Shown here one piece after another: positions 54,723-64,000 of a stretch of DNA of 64,000 bases. The position numbers and the translations under genes are program-made. The stretch is from Pseudomonadota bacterium (GTDB taxonomy: Bacteria > Desulfobacterota > Desulfobulbia > Desulfobulbales > Desulfurivibrionaceae), in NCBI GenBank assembly GCA_018830485.1, contig JAHJRQ010000012.1, forward strand, positions 186,001 to 250,000, read 5' to 3'. The notes under the pieces were generated by a model, which was not told the DNA's origin, searched no databases, and worked only from the letters and a program-made list of their open reading frames with translations. Every line of letters begins with the position of its first letter. The first letter of the stretch is position 1.

Positions 54723-55262
54723 TTATTCAGCCGCCATCTTTTCTACAATAATGCGGTCGTTGGTAAAGACACAGATGGAGGCGGCGATCCGCATCGCCTC
54801 CCGGCAGATCTCCTCGGCGGAAAGCTCGCTGTGCGCCACCAGACCCTTGGCTGCGGCCTGGGCGTATGGCCCGCCCGAGCCGATGGCGAGTATCCCGTCG
54901 TCCGGCTCGATCACGTCGCCGGTGCCGGAAAGAAGCAGGGAGTGGTGCTTGTCCACCGCCACCAGAAAGGCCTCCAGCTTGCGGAGCATCTTGTCCGTGC
55001 GCCAATCCTTGGCCAGCTCCACCGCCGCCCGCATCAGGTTGCCGTCGTACTGCTCAAGCTTCTGCTCCAACCGATCGAACAGGGTAAAGGCATCGGCCGT
55101 GGCCCCGGCAAAGCCGGTGATGACCTTGCCGTCATACAGGCGGCGCACCTTACGCGCCTCATGCTTCATGATGGTATTGCCCAGCGATACCTGGCCGTCC
55201 CCGGCCAGGGCCACTTCACCCCTGTGCCGGACGGCAATGATTGTGGTCGATCTGATTTTCAC
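54723..55262 (-). CDS. hslV: ATP-dependent protease peptidase subunit HslV
   Basis: The 179-residue peptidase has a GTG start with AGGAGGAG upstream. The catalytic threonine follows the propeptide KIRS in TTIIAVRH, with GDGQVSLG and [13 protein letters not shown] later. It forms the proteolytic core with HslU. The order xerC-hslV-hslU is the classical CodWX layout. Confidence 0.96.
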   Translation of the reverse strand: MKIRSTTIIAVRHRGEVALAGDGQVSLGNTIMKHEARKVRRLYDGKVITGFAGATADAFTLFDRLEQKLEQYDGNLMRAAVELAKDWRTDKMLRKLEAFLVAVDKHHSLLLSGTGDVIEPDDGILAIGSGGPYAQAAAKGLVAHSELSAEEICREAMRIAASICVFTNDRIIVEKMAAE

Positions 55263-55429
55263 AGGTTGCTCCTCCTGATGGAGATAATGTTGATGCCTTC
55301 CTTGTAACATTTCGCCTGTAACAGGAACGGTTCAGCAGTGCCACAGATGCGAGGAAGAGGCCTACGAAGTGTGCTATTGCACATGAGCAGGCCGATGACA
55401 AAGCAGATGTGGTGGTGCTGGACCGTTAC

Positions 55430-56344
55430 TTACATTCGCGCCTTGGGATGGGCCCGGTCATACACCTCGTTCAGATGATCCATGTTCAAATGGGTGTACC
55501 GCTGGGTGGTTGACAGGCTGACATGTCCCAGCAATTCCTGCACCGTGCGCAGATCCGCCCCCATTTCCAGAAGATGGGTGGCAAAGGAATGCCGCAGGGC
55601 ATGGGGCGTTACCCGGGCGGCGATCCCGGCCCGCAGGGCATAGAATTTCACCAGCCGTTCGATGCTGCGGGTGGTGAGCCGCAGCCCACGGTGGTTCAAA
55701 AAAACCGCCTTGTTTTCCGGCGGATCCCCGCGGCCGATCCGCTCGCGGATCAACAGGGTCCGCTGGGGCAGATATCGGCTCAGCGCTTCCAGGGCGGGAG
55801 TACCCACCGGCACCAACCGTTCCCTGTTGCCCTTGCCGGTAACCCTAAGCATTCCCTCTTCCGAGTCAAGGCGCTCCAGATCAAGGGCCGCAAGCTCGGC
55901 AACCCGCACCCCGGTGGAATAGAGGATCTCCAGAATCGCCCGGTCACGGAAGGCAAAGGCATCCTGATCGCCCGGCATCTCCATGAGGGTGAAAACCTCG
56001 TCCACCGTGAGAAAAACAGGCATGTGTTTTTCCAGTTTCGGCGTGGCAATGGGCGCGACAGGATCATGGGTGATAATCTTCTCGCGGAGAAGATGGCGAA
56101 AAAAGGTGCGCAGGGCGGAAAGCTTCCTGGCCACGGAAGTACCCTTGTTTTTGCCGTTTAGGGCATAGACATAGGAGCGGACAACGCGGGGCTCGATCCG
56201 GTGCACATCCTGATCTGGACCAATAAACGATGCAAATTCGGCAAGATCACGCCCATAGCTCTCAACGGTTTTAAGGGAATACCCCTTTTCCACGGAAAGC
56301 CAGCGGCTGAATTGAGGGAGCAGATCCTGCAAGGAATATGGCAT
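55430..56344 (-). CDS. xerC: Tyrosine recombinase XerC
   Basis: The 304-residue recombinase has an N-terminal SAM-like domain and the catalytic R in STGVRVAEL, K in TGKGNRERLVPV, H-R in HALRHSFATHL, H in LLGHVSLSTTQ and the nucleophile Y in RYTHLN. It resolves chromosome dimers at dif. The adjacent hslVU genes support XerC. Confidence 0.95.
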   Translation of the reverse strand: MPYSLQDLLPQFSRWLSVEKGYSLKTVESYGRDLAEFASFIGPDQDVHRIEPRVVRSYVYALNGKNKGTSVARKLSALRTFFRHLLREKIITHDPVAPIATPKLEKHMPVFLTVDEVFTLMEMPGDQDAFAFRDRAILEILYSTGVRVAELAALDLERLDSEEGMLRVTGKGNRERLVPVGTPALEALSRYLPQRTLLIRERIGRGDPPENKAVFLNHRGLRLTTRSIERLVKFYALRAGIAARVTPHALRHSFATHLLEMGADLRTVQELLGHVSLSTTQRYTHLNMDHLNEVYDRAHPKARM

Positions 56345-56535
56345 GGAGGTTTTTCTTCAAAAAAGCGTTTTATACCGGCCGGACACGATCATACGATGCC
56401 CAGCCAACCTACCATACTCATGTTTTTTTGGAAAGACATTGCCCAGAACCGCAACTTCATTTATTTTAGGAAATTACATCCATAGTTGCCGTCAGACGAG
56501 GAGCATTGTTTTTACAAGAAACCTCGGGAGGGATC

Positions 56536-56784
56536 ATGTCCAAAAAATCTTTTGAAGAAGCCCTGGAATCGCTGGAACAGATCACCCGGGAACTGGAAAA
56601 CGGCGACCTGAGCCTGGAAAAATCCCTGAAAAAATTCGACGAGGGAATCAAACTGGCCGAACTGTGCAACCACAAGCTGGAAGAAGCGCAGCAGAAAGTC
56701 GATCTCCTGTTGAAAAAAGACGGCAAACTCATCAGCGTTCCCTTTACCGCTTCCGGCACGGCTCCCGATGAAGACGACGCCTAG
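56536..56784 (+). CDS. xseB: Exodeoxyribonuclease VII small subunit
   Basis: The 82-residue protein is the helical XseB subunit: [35 protein letters not shown], and a charged tail. It supports XseA in single-strand DNA cleavage. GGGAGGG precedes the ATG. xseA is absent; ispA and dxs follow, a common order. Confidence 0.95.
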   Translation: MSKKSFEEALESLEQITRELENGDLSLEKSLKKFDEGIKLAELCNHKLEEAQQKVDLLLKKDGKLISVPFTASGTAPDEDDA

Positions 56785-56822
56785 CCCCTGTCGCCCTTGC
56801 AACCCACGGAAATTTCCCAGCC

Positions 56823-57713
56823 ATGGACGTTAAAAAATATCTGACGCAACAATGCGCGGTTGTCGAACAGGCCCTGGCGCGCTATATGCTGCCAGAAGAG
56901 GGGGTGCTGGCCAACCACATCAAGGCCATGCGCTACAGCCTTTTCGCCGGGGGCAAGAGAATCCGTCCCATCCTGGCCCTGGCCGCGGCAGAGGCCCTGC
57001 ACGCCGCCACCGCCCCTCTGTTGCCCGTTGCCTGCGCCCTGGAATGCATCCACACCTATTCCCTGATCCATGACGATCTGCCGGCCATGGACGACGATGC
57101 CCTCCGGCGCGGCAAACCGACCTGCCATGTGGTGTTCGGCGAAGCGGAAGCCATTCTGGCAGGGGACGGGCTGCTCAGCTTCGCCTTTGAGCTGATGAGC
57201 CATCCCGATACCCTCCAGGGGATCTCCCCGGAGGCACAGCTTAGGATGATCAACACCATCGCCAAGGCCATCGGCCCAGTGGGCATGGTGGGCGGCCAAT
57301 CCCTGGATCTTGCAGCCGAAGGGAGGGCAATCGACTTTGAGCACCTGCGGCTGATCCATGGCTATAAAACCGGCGCCCTAATCACCGCCTCGGTGCAGGC
57401 CGGGGCGATCTTCGGCCAGGCAAACGAAAAACAATTTGCCGCGTTAAGCCGATACGGCGCGCAGATCGGCCTTGCCTTTCAGATAGTCGACGACCTGCTG
57501 GATGTGGAAGGCACCACGGCAGATCTTGGCAAGACAGCCGGAGCCGACGCCCAGCGGGACAAGGCAACCTACCCCGCCTTTTTCGGGGTTGCGAAAACAA
57601 AGGTCATGGCCAAGGAGGCTGTTGACGAAGCCGTGACCGCCCTGGAATTATTTGACGCCAAGGCCGAGCCGCTTCGCGCCCTTGCCTGCTACATTTACGA
57701 ACGCAACAAATAA
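56823..57713 (+). CDS. ispA: Farnesyl diphosphate synthase
   Basis: The 296-residue prenyl synthase has the first Asp-rich motif DDLPAMDDD and the second DDLLDVEG, plus GGKRIRPIL for substrate. It makes farnesyl (perhaps geranyl) diphosphate from the MEP pathway. It starts 38 bases after xseB. Confidence 0.96.
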   Translation: MDVKKYLTQQCAVVEQALARYMLPEEGVLANHIKAMRYSLFAGGKRIRPILALAAAEALHAATAPLLPVACALECIHTYSLIHDDLPAMDDDALRRGKPTCHVVFGEAEAILAGDGLLSFAFELMSHPDTLQGISPEAQLRMINTIAKAIGPVGMVGGQSLDLAAEGRAIDFEHLRLIHGYKTGALITASVQAGAIFGQANEKQFAALSRYGAQIGLAFQIVDDLLDVEGTTADLGKTAGADAQRDKATYPAFFGVAKTKVMAKEAVDEAVTALELFDAKAEPLRALACYIYERNK

Positions 57714-57752
57714 CCGGACACCCATCAGGGTAGCCCCGGAGGAAAAGGCCAC

Positions 57753-59645
57753 ATGAGCCATACCCCCTTGCTGGACACCATCAATTCCCCGGCCGACCTC
57801 AAAAAGCTCTCCGTGGAACAACTCGAAACGCTGGCTGCGGAGATCAGAGAGACGATCATCCAGACTGTTTCCCAGACCGGCGGACACCTGGCCCCCTGCC
57901 TGGGGGTGGTCGAGCTCACCTTGGCCATCCATTATGTTTTCGATACCCCGGAAGACAAGGTGGTCTGGGACGTGGGCCATCAAGCCTACACCCACAAACT
58001 GATCACCGGTCGCCGCGAGCAATTCCACACCCTGCGCCAGTACCAGGGAATCAGCGGTTTTCCCAAACGGGCGGAAAGCGCCTTTGACGCCTTTGACACC
58101 GGCCACAGCAGCACCTCGATCTCGGCCAGCCTGGGCATTGCCACGGCCAAGGATCTGAAGGGAGACCGACACAAGAGCATCGCCGTGATCGGCGACGGTT
58201 CCATGACCGGGGGCATGGCCTTTGAGGCCCTCAATCAGGCCGGGCATCTCCACAAGGATCTCATCGTCATCCTCAATGACAACGAGATGTCCATCTCCCC
58301 CAATGTGGGCGCACTTTCCAGTTTTTTAAGCAGAAAACTGACCAGCAAGACAGCGGTGCGGGTCAAGAAGGAGATGGAGCATTTCCTCAAGTCCTTCTCC
58401 AACGTGGGGGAGAACATCCTCTCGGTGCTCAAGAAAAGCGAGGAGAGCCTCAAGGGCTTTTTTACCCCCGGCATGCTCTTTGAGGCCCTCAAGTTCGAGT
58501 ACATCGGCCCCCTGCCCGGCCACAAGCTGGAAAACCTCATCGAGGCCCTGCGCAATGTCCGCGATTTCAGCACCGGCCCCACCCTCATCCATGTGCTGAC
58601 CACCAAGGGCAAAGGCTACGAGCCGGCGGAGAAAAACCCCGGCGACTTTCACGGGGTCGGCCCATTTTGCATCGAAACCGGCCTGCCCGTCCCATCCCCG
58701 CCTGCCCCTCCCAGCTACACCAAGGTCTTTGGCGAAACCCTGGTGCAAATCGCGGAAAAAGACCCGCGCGTGGTCGCCATCACTGCAGCCATGCCCGTGG
58801 GCACCGGCTTAAACGATTTTTCCCAGCGGTTCCCCGAACGTTTTTTTGATGTGGGCATCGCGGAACAGCATGCCGTCACCTATGCGGCAGGCATGGCAAC
58901 GGAAGGATTGCTGCCGGTGGTGGCGATCTACTCCACCTTCTTTCAGCGGGCACTGGACCAGATCATCCACGATGTCTGCCTTCCCAACCTGCCCGTAACC
59001 CTGGCCATTGACCGGGGCGGCCTGGTCGGAGACGACGGCCCCACCCACCATGGGGTGTTCGACCTTTCCTTCCTGCGCTTCATCCCCAATCTGGTGATCA
59101 TGGCCCCCAAGGACGAAAACGAGCTGCGGCACATGCTCCACACGGCCATTCTGCACCCAGGCCCTGCGGCAGTCCGCTACCCGCGCGGCAACGGCGAAGG
59201 CGTCGCCATGGACGAAACGCTGCAACGCATCCCTTTGGGAACAGGCGAGCTTCTCCGAGAAGGCGCGGATATTCTCTTGCTCCCCATCGGCAACAGGGTT
59301 CCTGCCGCGCTGGAGGCGGCAACAGGTCTCGAAAAACTCGGGATTGATGCGGCGGTGATCAACCCGCGCTTTGTCAGGCCCCTGGACGATGCGCTGATCT
59401 GCGAGTGGGCCGATCGGACCGGAAAGGTGATAACCATTGAGGACAACGTCAAGAAGGGCGGCTTCGGCAGCGCCATCCTGGAACTCTTTGCCCAGAAAAA
59501 TCTCTGGACCGTTCGGACGAAGGTCTTGGGTTTGCCGGATAAATTCATGGAACACGGCACCCAGGCCCAGCTCCGCAGCAAGGGCAATATCGATGGACCG
59601 GCGATCATTGTCGAGGCCCTTGCCCTCTGCGGAAAAGACTGCTAG
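57753..59645 (+). CDS. dxs: 1-deoxy-D-xylulose-5-phosphate synthase
   Basis: The 630-residue thiamine enzyme condenses pyruvate and glyceraldehyde 3-phosphate. It has [33 protein letters not shown], and the transketolase-like [15 protein letters not shown]. This first MEP-pathway step forms a logical operon with ispA and xseB. ispH is near 39 kb. Confidence 0.97.
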   Translation: MSHTPLLDTINSPADLKKLSVEQLETLAAEIRETIIQTVSQTGGHLAPCLGVVELTLAIHYVFDTPEDKVVWDVGHQAYTHKLITGRREQFHTLRQYQGISGFPKRAESAFDAFDTGHSSTSISASLGIATAKDLKGDRHKSIAVIGDGSMTGGMAFEALNQAGHLHKDLIVILNDNEMSISPNVGALSSFLSRKLTSKTAVRVKKEMEHFLKSFSNVGENILSVLKKSEESLKGFFTPGMLFEALKFEYIGPLPGHKLENLIEALRNVRDFSTGPTLIHVLTTKGKGYEPAEKNPGDFHGVGPFCIETGLPVPSPPAPPSYTKVFGETLVQIAEKDPRVVAITAAMPVGTGLNDFSQRFPERFFDVGIAEQHAVTYAAGMATEGLLPVVAIYSTFFQRALDQIIHDVCLPNLPVTLAIDRGGLVGDDGPTHHGVFDLSFLRFIPNLVIMAPKDENELRHMLHTAILHPGPAAVRYPRGNGEGVAMDETLQRIPLGTGELLREGADILLLPIGNRVPAALEAATGLEKLGIDAAVINPRFVRPLDDALICEWADRTGKVITIEDNVKKGGFGSAILELFAQKNLWTVRTKVLGLPDKFMEHGTQAQLRSKGNIDGPAIIVEALALCGKDC

Positions 59646-59705
59646 GCCTATACCGGAAAAAGCCACGCAACGCCGTCCTCTAGCGCGCAGGAACTTTGAC
59701 AACTC

Positions 59706-60461
59706 CTACTCTTCGTGCCCGAGCAGCCCTTCCTGTTTCTCGATCATCGAGAAAACCTGAAGCAATTGTTTTTTGCTTTCCTCCGGGACACTTATAAACC
59801 TGCAGGCCAGACGGATACGCCTTGGGGAGTAATCAGAATTTGCCTCAACCACCATAAGACGCCTGGCTACGGAATACAGCCCCGCAATTTTCAGCGTGGC
59901 GCCTTCAAGGAGAATCTCCAGACTGATCATTGCAGGAAAAAACCAGTTGAACCGCGCCTGGGCTTCGAGTTCGCACAGGAGCCCACCCTCGCTGAAGTTG
60001 ATAATTTCGGCCTGGTATGTGTCGTTTCCCTGCTCCAAGATGGCAGCGGCGCCTGTAACGCTGTACCGCCTTGCTTTCCGCAAGGAAAAAGGGGTGCAGA
60101 GCCTGGTGATGATCTCACCGGGGACATTCGGCGCACAGGGAATTGTGAAATATTCCTCTATGCCGTACCGCCTTATCTCTTCAATGTAATCCTGTTTTTT
60201 CGTGGAAGTAAAAAGAACAAATTTTGTTCGTTGCGGTTCCGGAAGCGCAAGTTTTTTCTGGGCGAATTCAAGCCATTTTTTACCGGAAGATTCCCTTGAG
60301 AAAATCACCAGATGATAGTGGGCATCTTCGATAAGCCCCCTTGCCTCTTCGGCGTCATGGGCCTCGGAAACGACCGCGTCGTTTACCGTGGCTTGAATCA
60401 TTGTTCTGATTATGCGCCGCATGCTGGCCGAGCTGTCCATTATAATGATATTTCGCGCCAT
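59706..60461 (-). CDS. REC-like and PilZ domain protein
   Basis: The 251-residue protein opens like a receiver domain (NIIIMDSSASMRRIIRTMI), but the usual double-acidic pocket is DS rather than DD, and the phospho-site region HYHLVIFSRESS lacks an aspartate, so it is a pseudo-receiver. The C-terminal half has a PilZ-like domain (RKARRYSV, INFSEGGLLCEL) that may bind c-di-GMP. It could sense c-di-GMP made by the REC-GGDEF-EAL protein near 43 kb. Confidence 0.82.
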   Translation of the reverse strand: MARNIIIMDSSASMRRIIRTMIQATVNDAVVSEAHDAEEARGLIEDAHYHLVIFSRESSGKKWLEFAQKKLALPEPQRTKFVLFTSTKKQDYIEEIRRYGIEEYFTIPCAPNVPGEIITRLCTPFSLRKARRYSVTGAAAILEQGNDTYQAEIINFSEGGLLCELEAQARFNWFFPAMISLEILLEGATLKIAGLYSVARRLMVVEANSDYSPRRIRLACRFISVPEESKKQLLQVFSMIEKQEGLLGHEE

Positions 60462-60708
60462 AACTCACACTCCTTGGAAAACTTGGTGTCCGCATGAAAA
60501 ACGATGCAATCGGTCGACTTACCCCTCATCCCTTTTCAGCGTTGCCGACAATCCGGCACGGTTTCAATCTGGTTGCGCATTCGGCTCTGTCTCCTCAGGC
60601 ATCTTCATACAAAAGCCTTGTATGTATGGCGCAATGCCATATACAAAATTATATACTGAAATCAATCCGCACAACAGAAAATATTTCCACCCCGCATGCC
60701 GATTTCCA

Positions 60709-62227
60709 TGACAACAAGTGAAAAAAAATTCGCGGCACCAAACCAGCCGGCGCAGCGGCCTGGGCCTTTACCACATATTTCTGCGCAGGCCTGCCCTATT
60801 CGATCATCCGCACCGTTTTCAGCGTATTCTTTCGCGATAACGGCGTTAGCCTTGAAGGAATAGGGCTCACCTCCCTTTTCGGTGTACCCTGGACCTTGAA
60901 ATTTTTTTGGGCGCCGCATATTGACCGGTATGGCAGCAAACGCCAGTGGCTTCTCATCATGCAGGTTTTACTGGCAGGACTTCTGCTGATTGCCGCAGCC
61001 CTTACGCCTCTGCCCAAGGCCACCCCCTCATCGGCATGCTTTTCCTGGCGGGAAGTTTCCTGGCCGCCACCCACGACATCGCCATTGACGGCTATTACCT
61101 CGAAACCCTGGACACTCGTCAACAGGCACGTTTCATAGGCTACAGGGTTATGACTTACCGTATTGCCATGATGGCCGGCGCCGGAGTCATCGCAACCATC
61201 GGCACAACCAAGGGCTGGACCATGGCTTTTGGCGGATCGGCACTCATTCTGGCACTTTTTTCCGTCTACCACCTGCGCTATCTCCCCCAAAGCGAAACAG
61301 CCCGCCTCCCGCTGACCATACTGCTGCCGAAACCCGCAACCGGCCGACTGCTCAGGCTTGCCTGCGCCGCAGCCCTTGCCCTGATCGCCGTGCACCTTTA
61401 CGATCAGACAATCCTCGCGCAGGGCCTTCTGCTGCTCCAGCTTTTTTTTGCACAAGATCAAGCTGGCCGGGCTGATCGGCATGCTTCTGGCCGGCGGACT
61501 CATCATTATAGGCGCCCAGAGAAAAAAAATTGAACAATGGCTGCACAGCAAGGGCAACCCCTTTTTCAGCGAAGCGTTCTTCTCCTTTATGGATCGAGAT
61601 AAAATCGGCCCCATCCTGGCCTTTATCGTCCTGATTAGAACCGGAGAATACATGCTTTCCAGCATGGTTGCGCCGTTCATGGTCGATCTCGGCATAGAAA
61701 AACATTACGGCTGGATCTCGAGCGGGGTTGGCCTGCCGTTCTCCATAATCGGCGCAATGCTCGGCGGATGGTTCATCTCGAAATATTCTCTCCGAAAAAT
61801 GATCTGGCCCCTGTTGCTCGCCCAGAATTTCACCAATCTGACCTATATGTTTCTGGCTCTTAAGCTCGAGGCCTTCATCCAGATCAACACCGGCAATCCC
61901 GATCCCGCGGTGATAGGGCCAGAGAATATTCTCATGGTTGCCTGTATCCACGCCTTTGACCAACTCGCCGGAGGCTTCGGCACCGCCGTGCTCATGATCT
62001 TTCTCATGCGCTTATACCGGCCGCGCTTCAAAGCAGCGCACTACGCCATCGGCACCGGACTCATGAGTTTCAGCGGCCTGTATGCCGGAGTATTGAGCGG
62101 CTTTCTCGCATCCTGGGCCGGGTATGATTATTTTTTCGGGATCAGTTTCCTTCTCTCTCTGCCGGCCTTGGGATTGATCCTTTTCATTCCCCTTGCAGAG
62201 CCCAAAAACAAAGAGGCGTTGCGGTAA
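60709..62227 (+). pseudogene. AmpG-like MFS transporter with frameshifts
   Basis: AmpG-like sequence runs across frames. It begins MTTSEKKFA in frame 1 and continues as AAWAFTTYFCAGLPYSIIRT in frame 2. It moves to frame 1 near 61020 (HPLIGMLFLAGSFLA) and returns to frame 2 at the T8 run near 61445 (HKIKLAGLIGMLLAGG). The breaks fit a missing A (60721-60728), a missing G (about 61018) and an extra T (61442-61449). About twelve membrane segments can be traced. It is either a young pseudogene or has sequencing errors in homopolymers. AmpG imports muropeptides. Confidence 0.8.
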
Positions 62228-62244
62228 TTCCGCAACGCCTCTTT
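62210..62244. terminator. Strong hairpin terminator between convergent genes
   Basis: AAAGAGGCGTTGCGG (62210-62224) pairs perfectly with CCGCAACGCCTCTTT (62230-62244) around a 5-base loop. It overlaps the end of the AmpG-like gene and lies beside the skp stop on the other strand. It lacks a long T-run. Confidence 0.7.
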
Positions 62245-62269
62245 GTGACAACAGCTTTTCACTGTGAAA

Positions 62270-62824
62270 CTATTTCTTCAGACGGCTGTCAAGCTCCTTC
62301 TGGACCTGATCGCTGATATCAAGGGTATCATCGGCATAGAGCAAGCCCGTTCTGTTCCGCAGCCCTTTCATGGTATTTTCAAGAATCAGCGAATAGCCAT
62401 TTTTCTTGCCTATTTCCGCGATAACATCATGCAACTGTTTCAAGATTGGCTCCATATGCCTTTTCTCTAGCTGTTGCATTTCCTGTTTTGCATCTTCGGT
62501 TTTCATGCCATAGTCGCGAAGTCTCTTCTGATACTCACGCTCCTTCTCGGCACGGACCTCATCGCTCCAAGCAGACCCCTTCTTCTCAATCTCGTTTTTC
62601 ATGGAGGTCAAGGCATCTTCATCCGCCTTGAACTTTGCTTGAAACTTGTCAACTTCCGCCTGCAGAATTTTTTGAGCATCCAGGGCCGCTTTTGATTTGC
62701 CAAGAATTTGCTGAATACTGATGGTGGCGATCTTTCCACGTTCCGGAGCCGCAAAGGCAAGCACCGAAGAGACGCTCAACGCCACACACACACACAACAC
62801 CCCTCCAAGAAATTTCATCTTCAT
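62270..62824 (-). CDS. skp: Periplasmic chaperone Skp/OmpH family
   Basis: The 184-residue protein has a signal peptide (about 1-25), the conserved start KIATISIQQILGKSKA and a long charged coiled-coil (about 60-135). The end contains GYSLILENTMKGLRNRTGLLYADDTLDIS. Skp carries unfolded outer membrane proteins to BamA. Confidence 0.92.
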   Translation of the reverse strand: MKMKFLGGVLCVCVALSVSSVLAFAAPERGKIATISIQQILGKSKAALDAQKILQAEVDKFQAKFKADEDALTSMKNEIEKKGSAWSDEVRAEKEREYQKRLRDYGMKTEDAKQEMQQLEKRHMEPILKQLHDVIAEIGKKNGYSLILENTMKGLRNRTGLLYADDTLDISDQVQKELDSRLKK

Positions 62825-62893
62825 ACATATCTCCGGTTTGTTATCGGCAGAAAATTTTCGCTTGTAGCATTATACCCTCGCGGGACTAAAAAA

Positions 62894-62929
62894 CAAAAAA
62901 AAGATGGGAACATAAACATGCTCCCATCT
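62894..62929 (-). terminator. Intrinsic terminator downstream of pal
   Basis: On the minus strand, AGATGGGA pairs with TCCCATCT across a 12-base loop and is followed by a T-run (the A-run ending near 62902). Confidence 0.85.
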
Positions 62930-62960
62930 CAGAAAACTACAATCTTCTTAGAAAAGAAGC

Positions 62961-63515
62961 TTACCTGACGATAACAAAGTCATCACGACGATTCTGCGAC
63001 CAAGCCATTTCATCATGGCCGAGGTTGAGGGGCTTCTCCTCGCCAAAGCTGAGGGTGTCAATCCGGCTTTCCGCAACGCCCATGTTCACAAGATACTTCA
63101 CAGCGGCCACGGCGCGTCTCTCGCCGAGGGCCATGTTGTACTCGTTGGTGCCGCGCTCGTCGGTGTTGCCCTCAACCCGAACACGAACCTGGGGAGAACC
63201 GATCAACAGCTCGCCATTCTTCTTGATACGGTCCTTCTGGTCTGCCCGGATGTCGGATTTGTCAAAGTCAAAATAGATGGGCAGCATCGGAGCGGTGGTC
63301 CGGCCTTCCAGAACGGCGCCACTGTCGCCGCCAATCCATTTTGAAGCAAGAGACTCTTCCTGACCTACAGCGGGGCCAGCGCCGGTACCAACGCCAGTGC
63401 CAGCCGCCATGTCCTTGTCGCTCTGCACTTTTTGCTTGGCGCACCCGCCAGACAAAAGGGAAAGGGAGACTACAACACACGCCATTGCCACATACTGCAG
63501 AATTCCTTTTTTCAT
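62961..63515 (-). CDS. pal: Peptidoglycan-associated lipoprotein
   Basis: The 184-residue lipoprotein has a lipobox LLSGGC with the lipidated cysteine at 25. The OmpA-like domain contains YFDFDKSDIR, GNTDERGTNEYNMALGERRA and a closing RRDDFVIV. Pal ties the outer membrane to peptidoglycan with the Tol system. ATG 63515 follows GGAAGGAG. No tol genes are seen here. Confidence 0.94.
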   Translation of the reverse strand: MKKGILQYVAMACVVVSLSLLSGGCAKQKVQSDKDMAAGTGVGTGAGPAVGQEESLASKWIGGDSGAVLEGRTTAPMLPIYFDFDKSDIRADQKDRIKKNGELLIGSPQVRVRVEGNTDERGTNEYNMALGERRAVAAVKYLVNMGVAESRIDTLSFGEEKPLNLGHDEMAWSQNRRDDFVIVR

Positions 63516-63870
63516 TTTTCTCCTTCCTCCAAATACGTCTCGTGACAGATTTTTATATAAAAACAACTCCTTATCAGGGCCTATATAATTCAATTAACTC
63601 AAAAATCATACTGAATTCTTTATTAATTTTCAATGTGTTTTTTTATTCAGGGCACTTCATCGCCAAAAAAGTTACAATTGGAATTTTCTGGCCTTTGGGA
63701 GCCGCCAAAACACCCCTAGCCTTCCCGCACAATTCACTTGCATGGCCCGGAGAACACATGATATTTAACAGGATAACCGAGCACCACGGAAAATTATTCT
63801 GCCTTTCTATTCCCTGTGATCGTTCCAAACAAAAATCCAAGCTTTGTACTTCAGCGAGCCGTATTAACCG
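63516..63870. other. Intergenic region at the right end
   Basis: The 355 bases between pal and the edge gene are AT-richer near pal (63540-63640, likely its promoter). No convincing open frame, repeat or RNA gene was found; short frames on both strands have poor composition. Confidence 0.5.
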
Positions 63871-64000
63871 ATGAAAACCCCCCTCCCTCCCCACAGCAAA
63901 ACGAACCCTACCCAATCCGCAACACCCAAGATCCTTTTTTCCCAGGAGAGAAAACACCTTCTCCGGGACATGATCGCAACAAACAAATTCGGCACCTTTT
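63871..64000 (+). CDS. N-terminal fragment of an unidentified gene
   Basis: From the ATG at 63871 a frame stays open to the edge (43 codons): a Pro-rich start (MKTPLPPHSKTNPTQS) then a helical KILFSQERKHLLRDMIATNK. No good ribosome-binding site precedes it; the ATG at 63973 has GGAGAG upstream but at long range. Product unknown. Confidence 0.4.
   Translation, partial: MKTPLPPHSKTNPTQSATPKILFSQERKHLLRDMIATNKFGTF

Noticed and set aside
60796-61695. A minus-strand open frame across the AmpG-like region
   Set aside because: The plus strand encodes clear membrane segments in consecutive frames; the minus frame has low-quality composition and no motif.

Overview
The window reads as a stretch of chromosome from a Gram-negative bacterium, probably an anaerobic member of the Desulfobacterota (Desulfobulbales-like). 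This placement is an inference from gene content: Pal and Skp (outer membrane), a CooC-type nickel ATPase, a YgiQ radical-SAM protein, a GTDC1/QTMAN-type glycosyltransferase, paired tatA genes, a Fur-FeoA fusion, and a coding style rich in GC at third positions. No rRNA, tRNA, CRISPR array or complete insertion sequence was seen. Coding density is high and most genes are housekeeping.

Layout. 1-4.5 kb: tail of a probable class II aldolase, a P-II-like protein with a small membrane protein, an AEC permease, and ygiQ, whose 3' end overlaps the permease gene. 4.5-7.4 kb: a five-hairpin intergenic element, a cyclic-nucleotide-binding protein, then a compact group of a membrane-anchored XRE regulator with a periplasmic beta domain and EF-hand, a secreted protein carrying a related domain, and a Tat-exported Rieske-like lipoprotein. 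7.6-15.6 kb: leuB, a cyclophilin, a WD40/Sel1 protein, two tatA genes, a ribbon-helix-helix/zinc-ribbon regulator with a perfect palindrome upstream, znuACB, and a methyltransferase. 15.6-24 kb: MTA/SAH deaminase with purine nucleoside phosphorylase, a CNBD-histidine kinase, thrC, gpmI, rsfS, a NifU-like protein, rlmH and a YkgJ protein.

24-32 kb: an accessory defence locus on the minus strand, ordered speB-hsdR-hsdS-rhuM/fic-hsdM, with overlapping or nearly touching genes. hsdS carries an in-frame chromosomal palindromic repeat, and three palindromes of identical 10-5-10 design lie around the rhuM/fic start. 32-40.5 kb: yqgE, glgB, the QTMAN-like glycosyltransferase, a DjlA-like J protein, ftsY, ispH and a DUF2156 protein. 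40.5-44.8 kb: a histidine kinase with a REC-GGDEF-EAL partner and a decayed toxin-antitoxin pair. 44.8-56.3 kb: hsp20-lon, fur-feoA, bpt, a NamZ-like protein, cooC, a methyltransferase and the xerC-hslV-hslU group. 56.5-64 kb: xseB-ispA-dxs, a REC/PilZ protein, a frameshifted AmpG-like transporter, skp, pal and the start of an unknown gene at the edge.

Two palindromic repeat families are scattered between genes. Family A has arms like CTTCGACAGGCTCAGC and occurs near 0.65, 20.6, 44.8 and 49.9 kb. Family B begins CGTCATTCCCGCG and occurs near 27.5, 31.9 and 39.4 kb. Two multi-hairpin elements lie at 4.6 and 47.8 kb. The most unusual signals are the RhuM-Fic/type I restriction locus with its palindromes and repeat-interrupted hsdS, the XRE-membrane sensor with a secreted related domain, and the RHH/zinc-ribbon regulator with palindrome ahead of znuACB.
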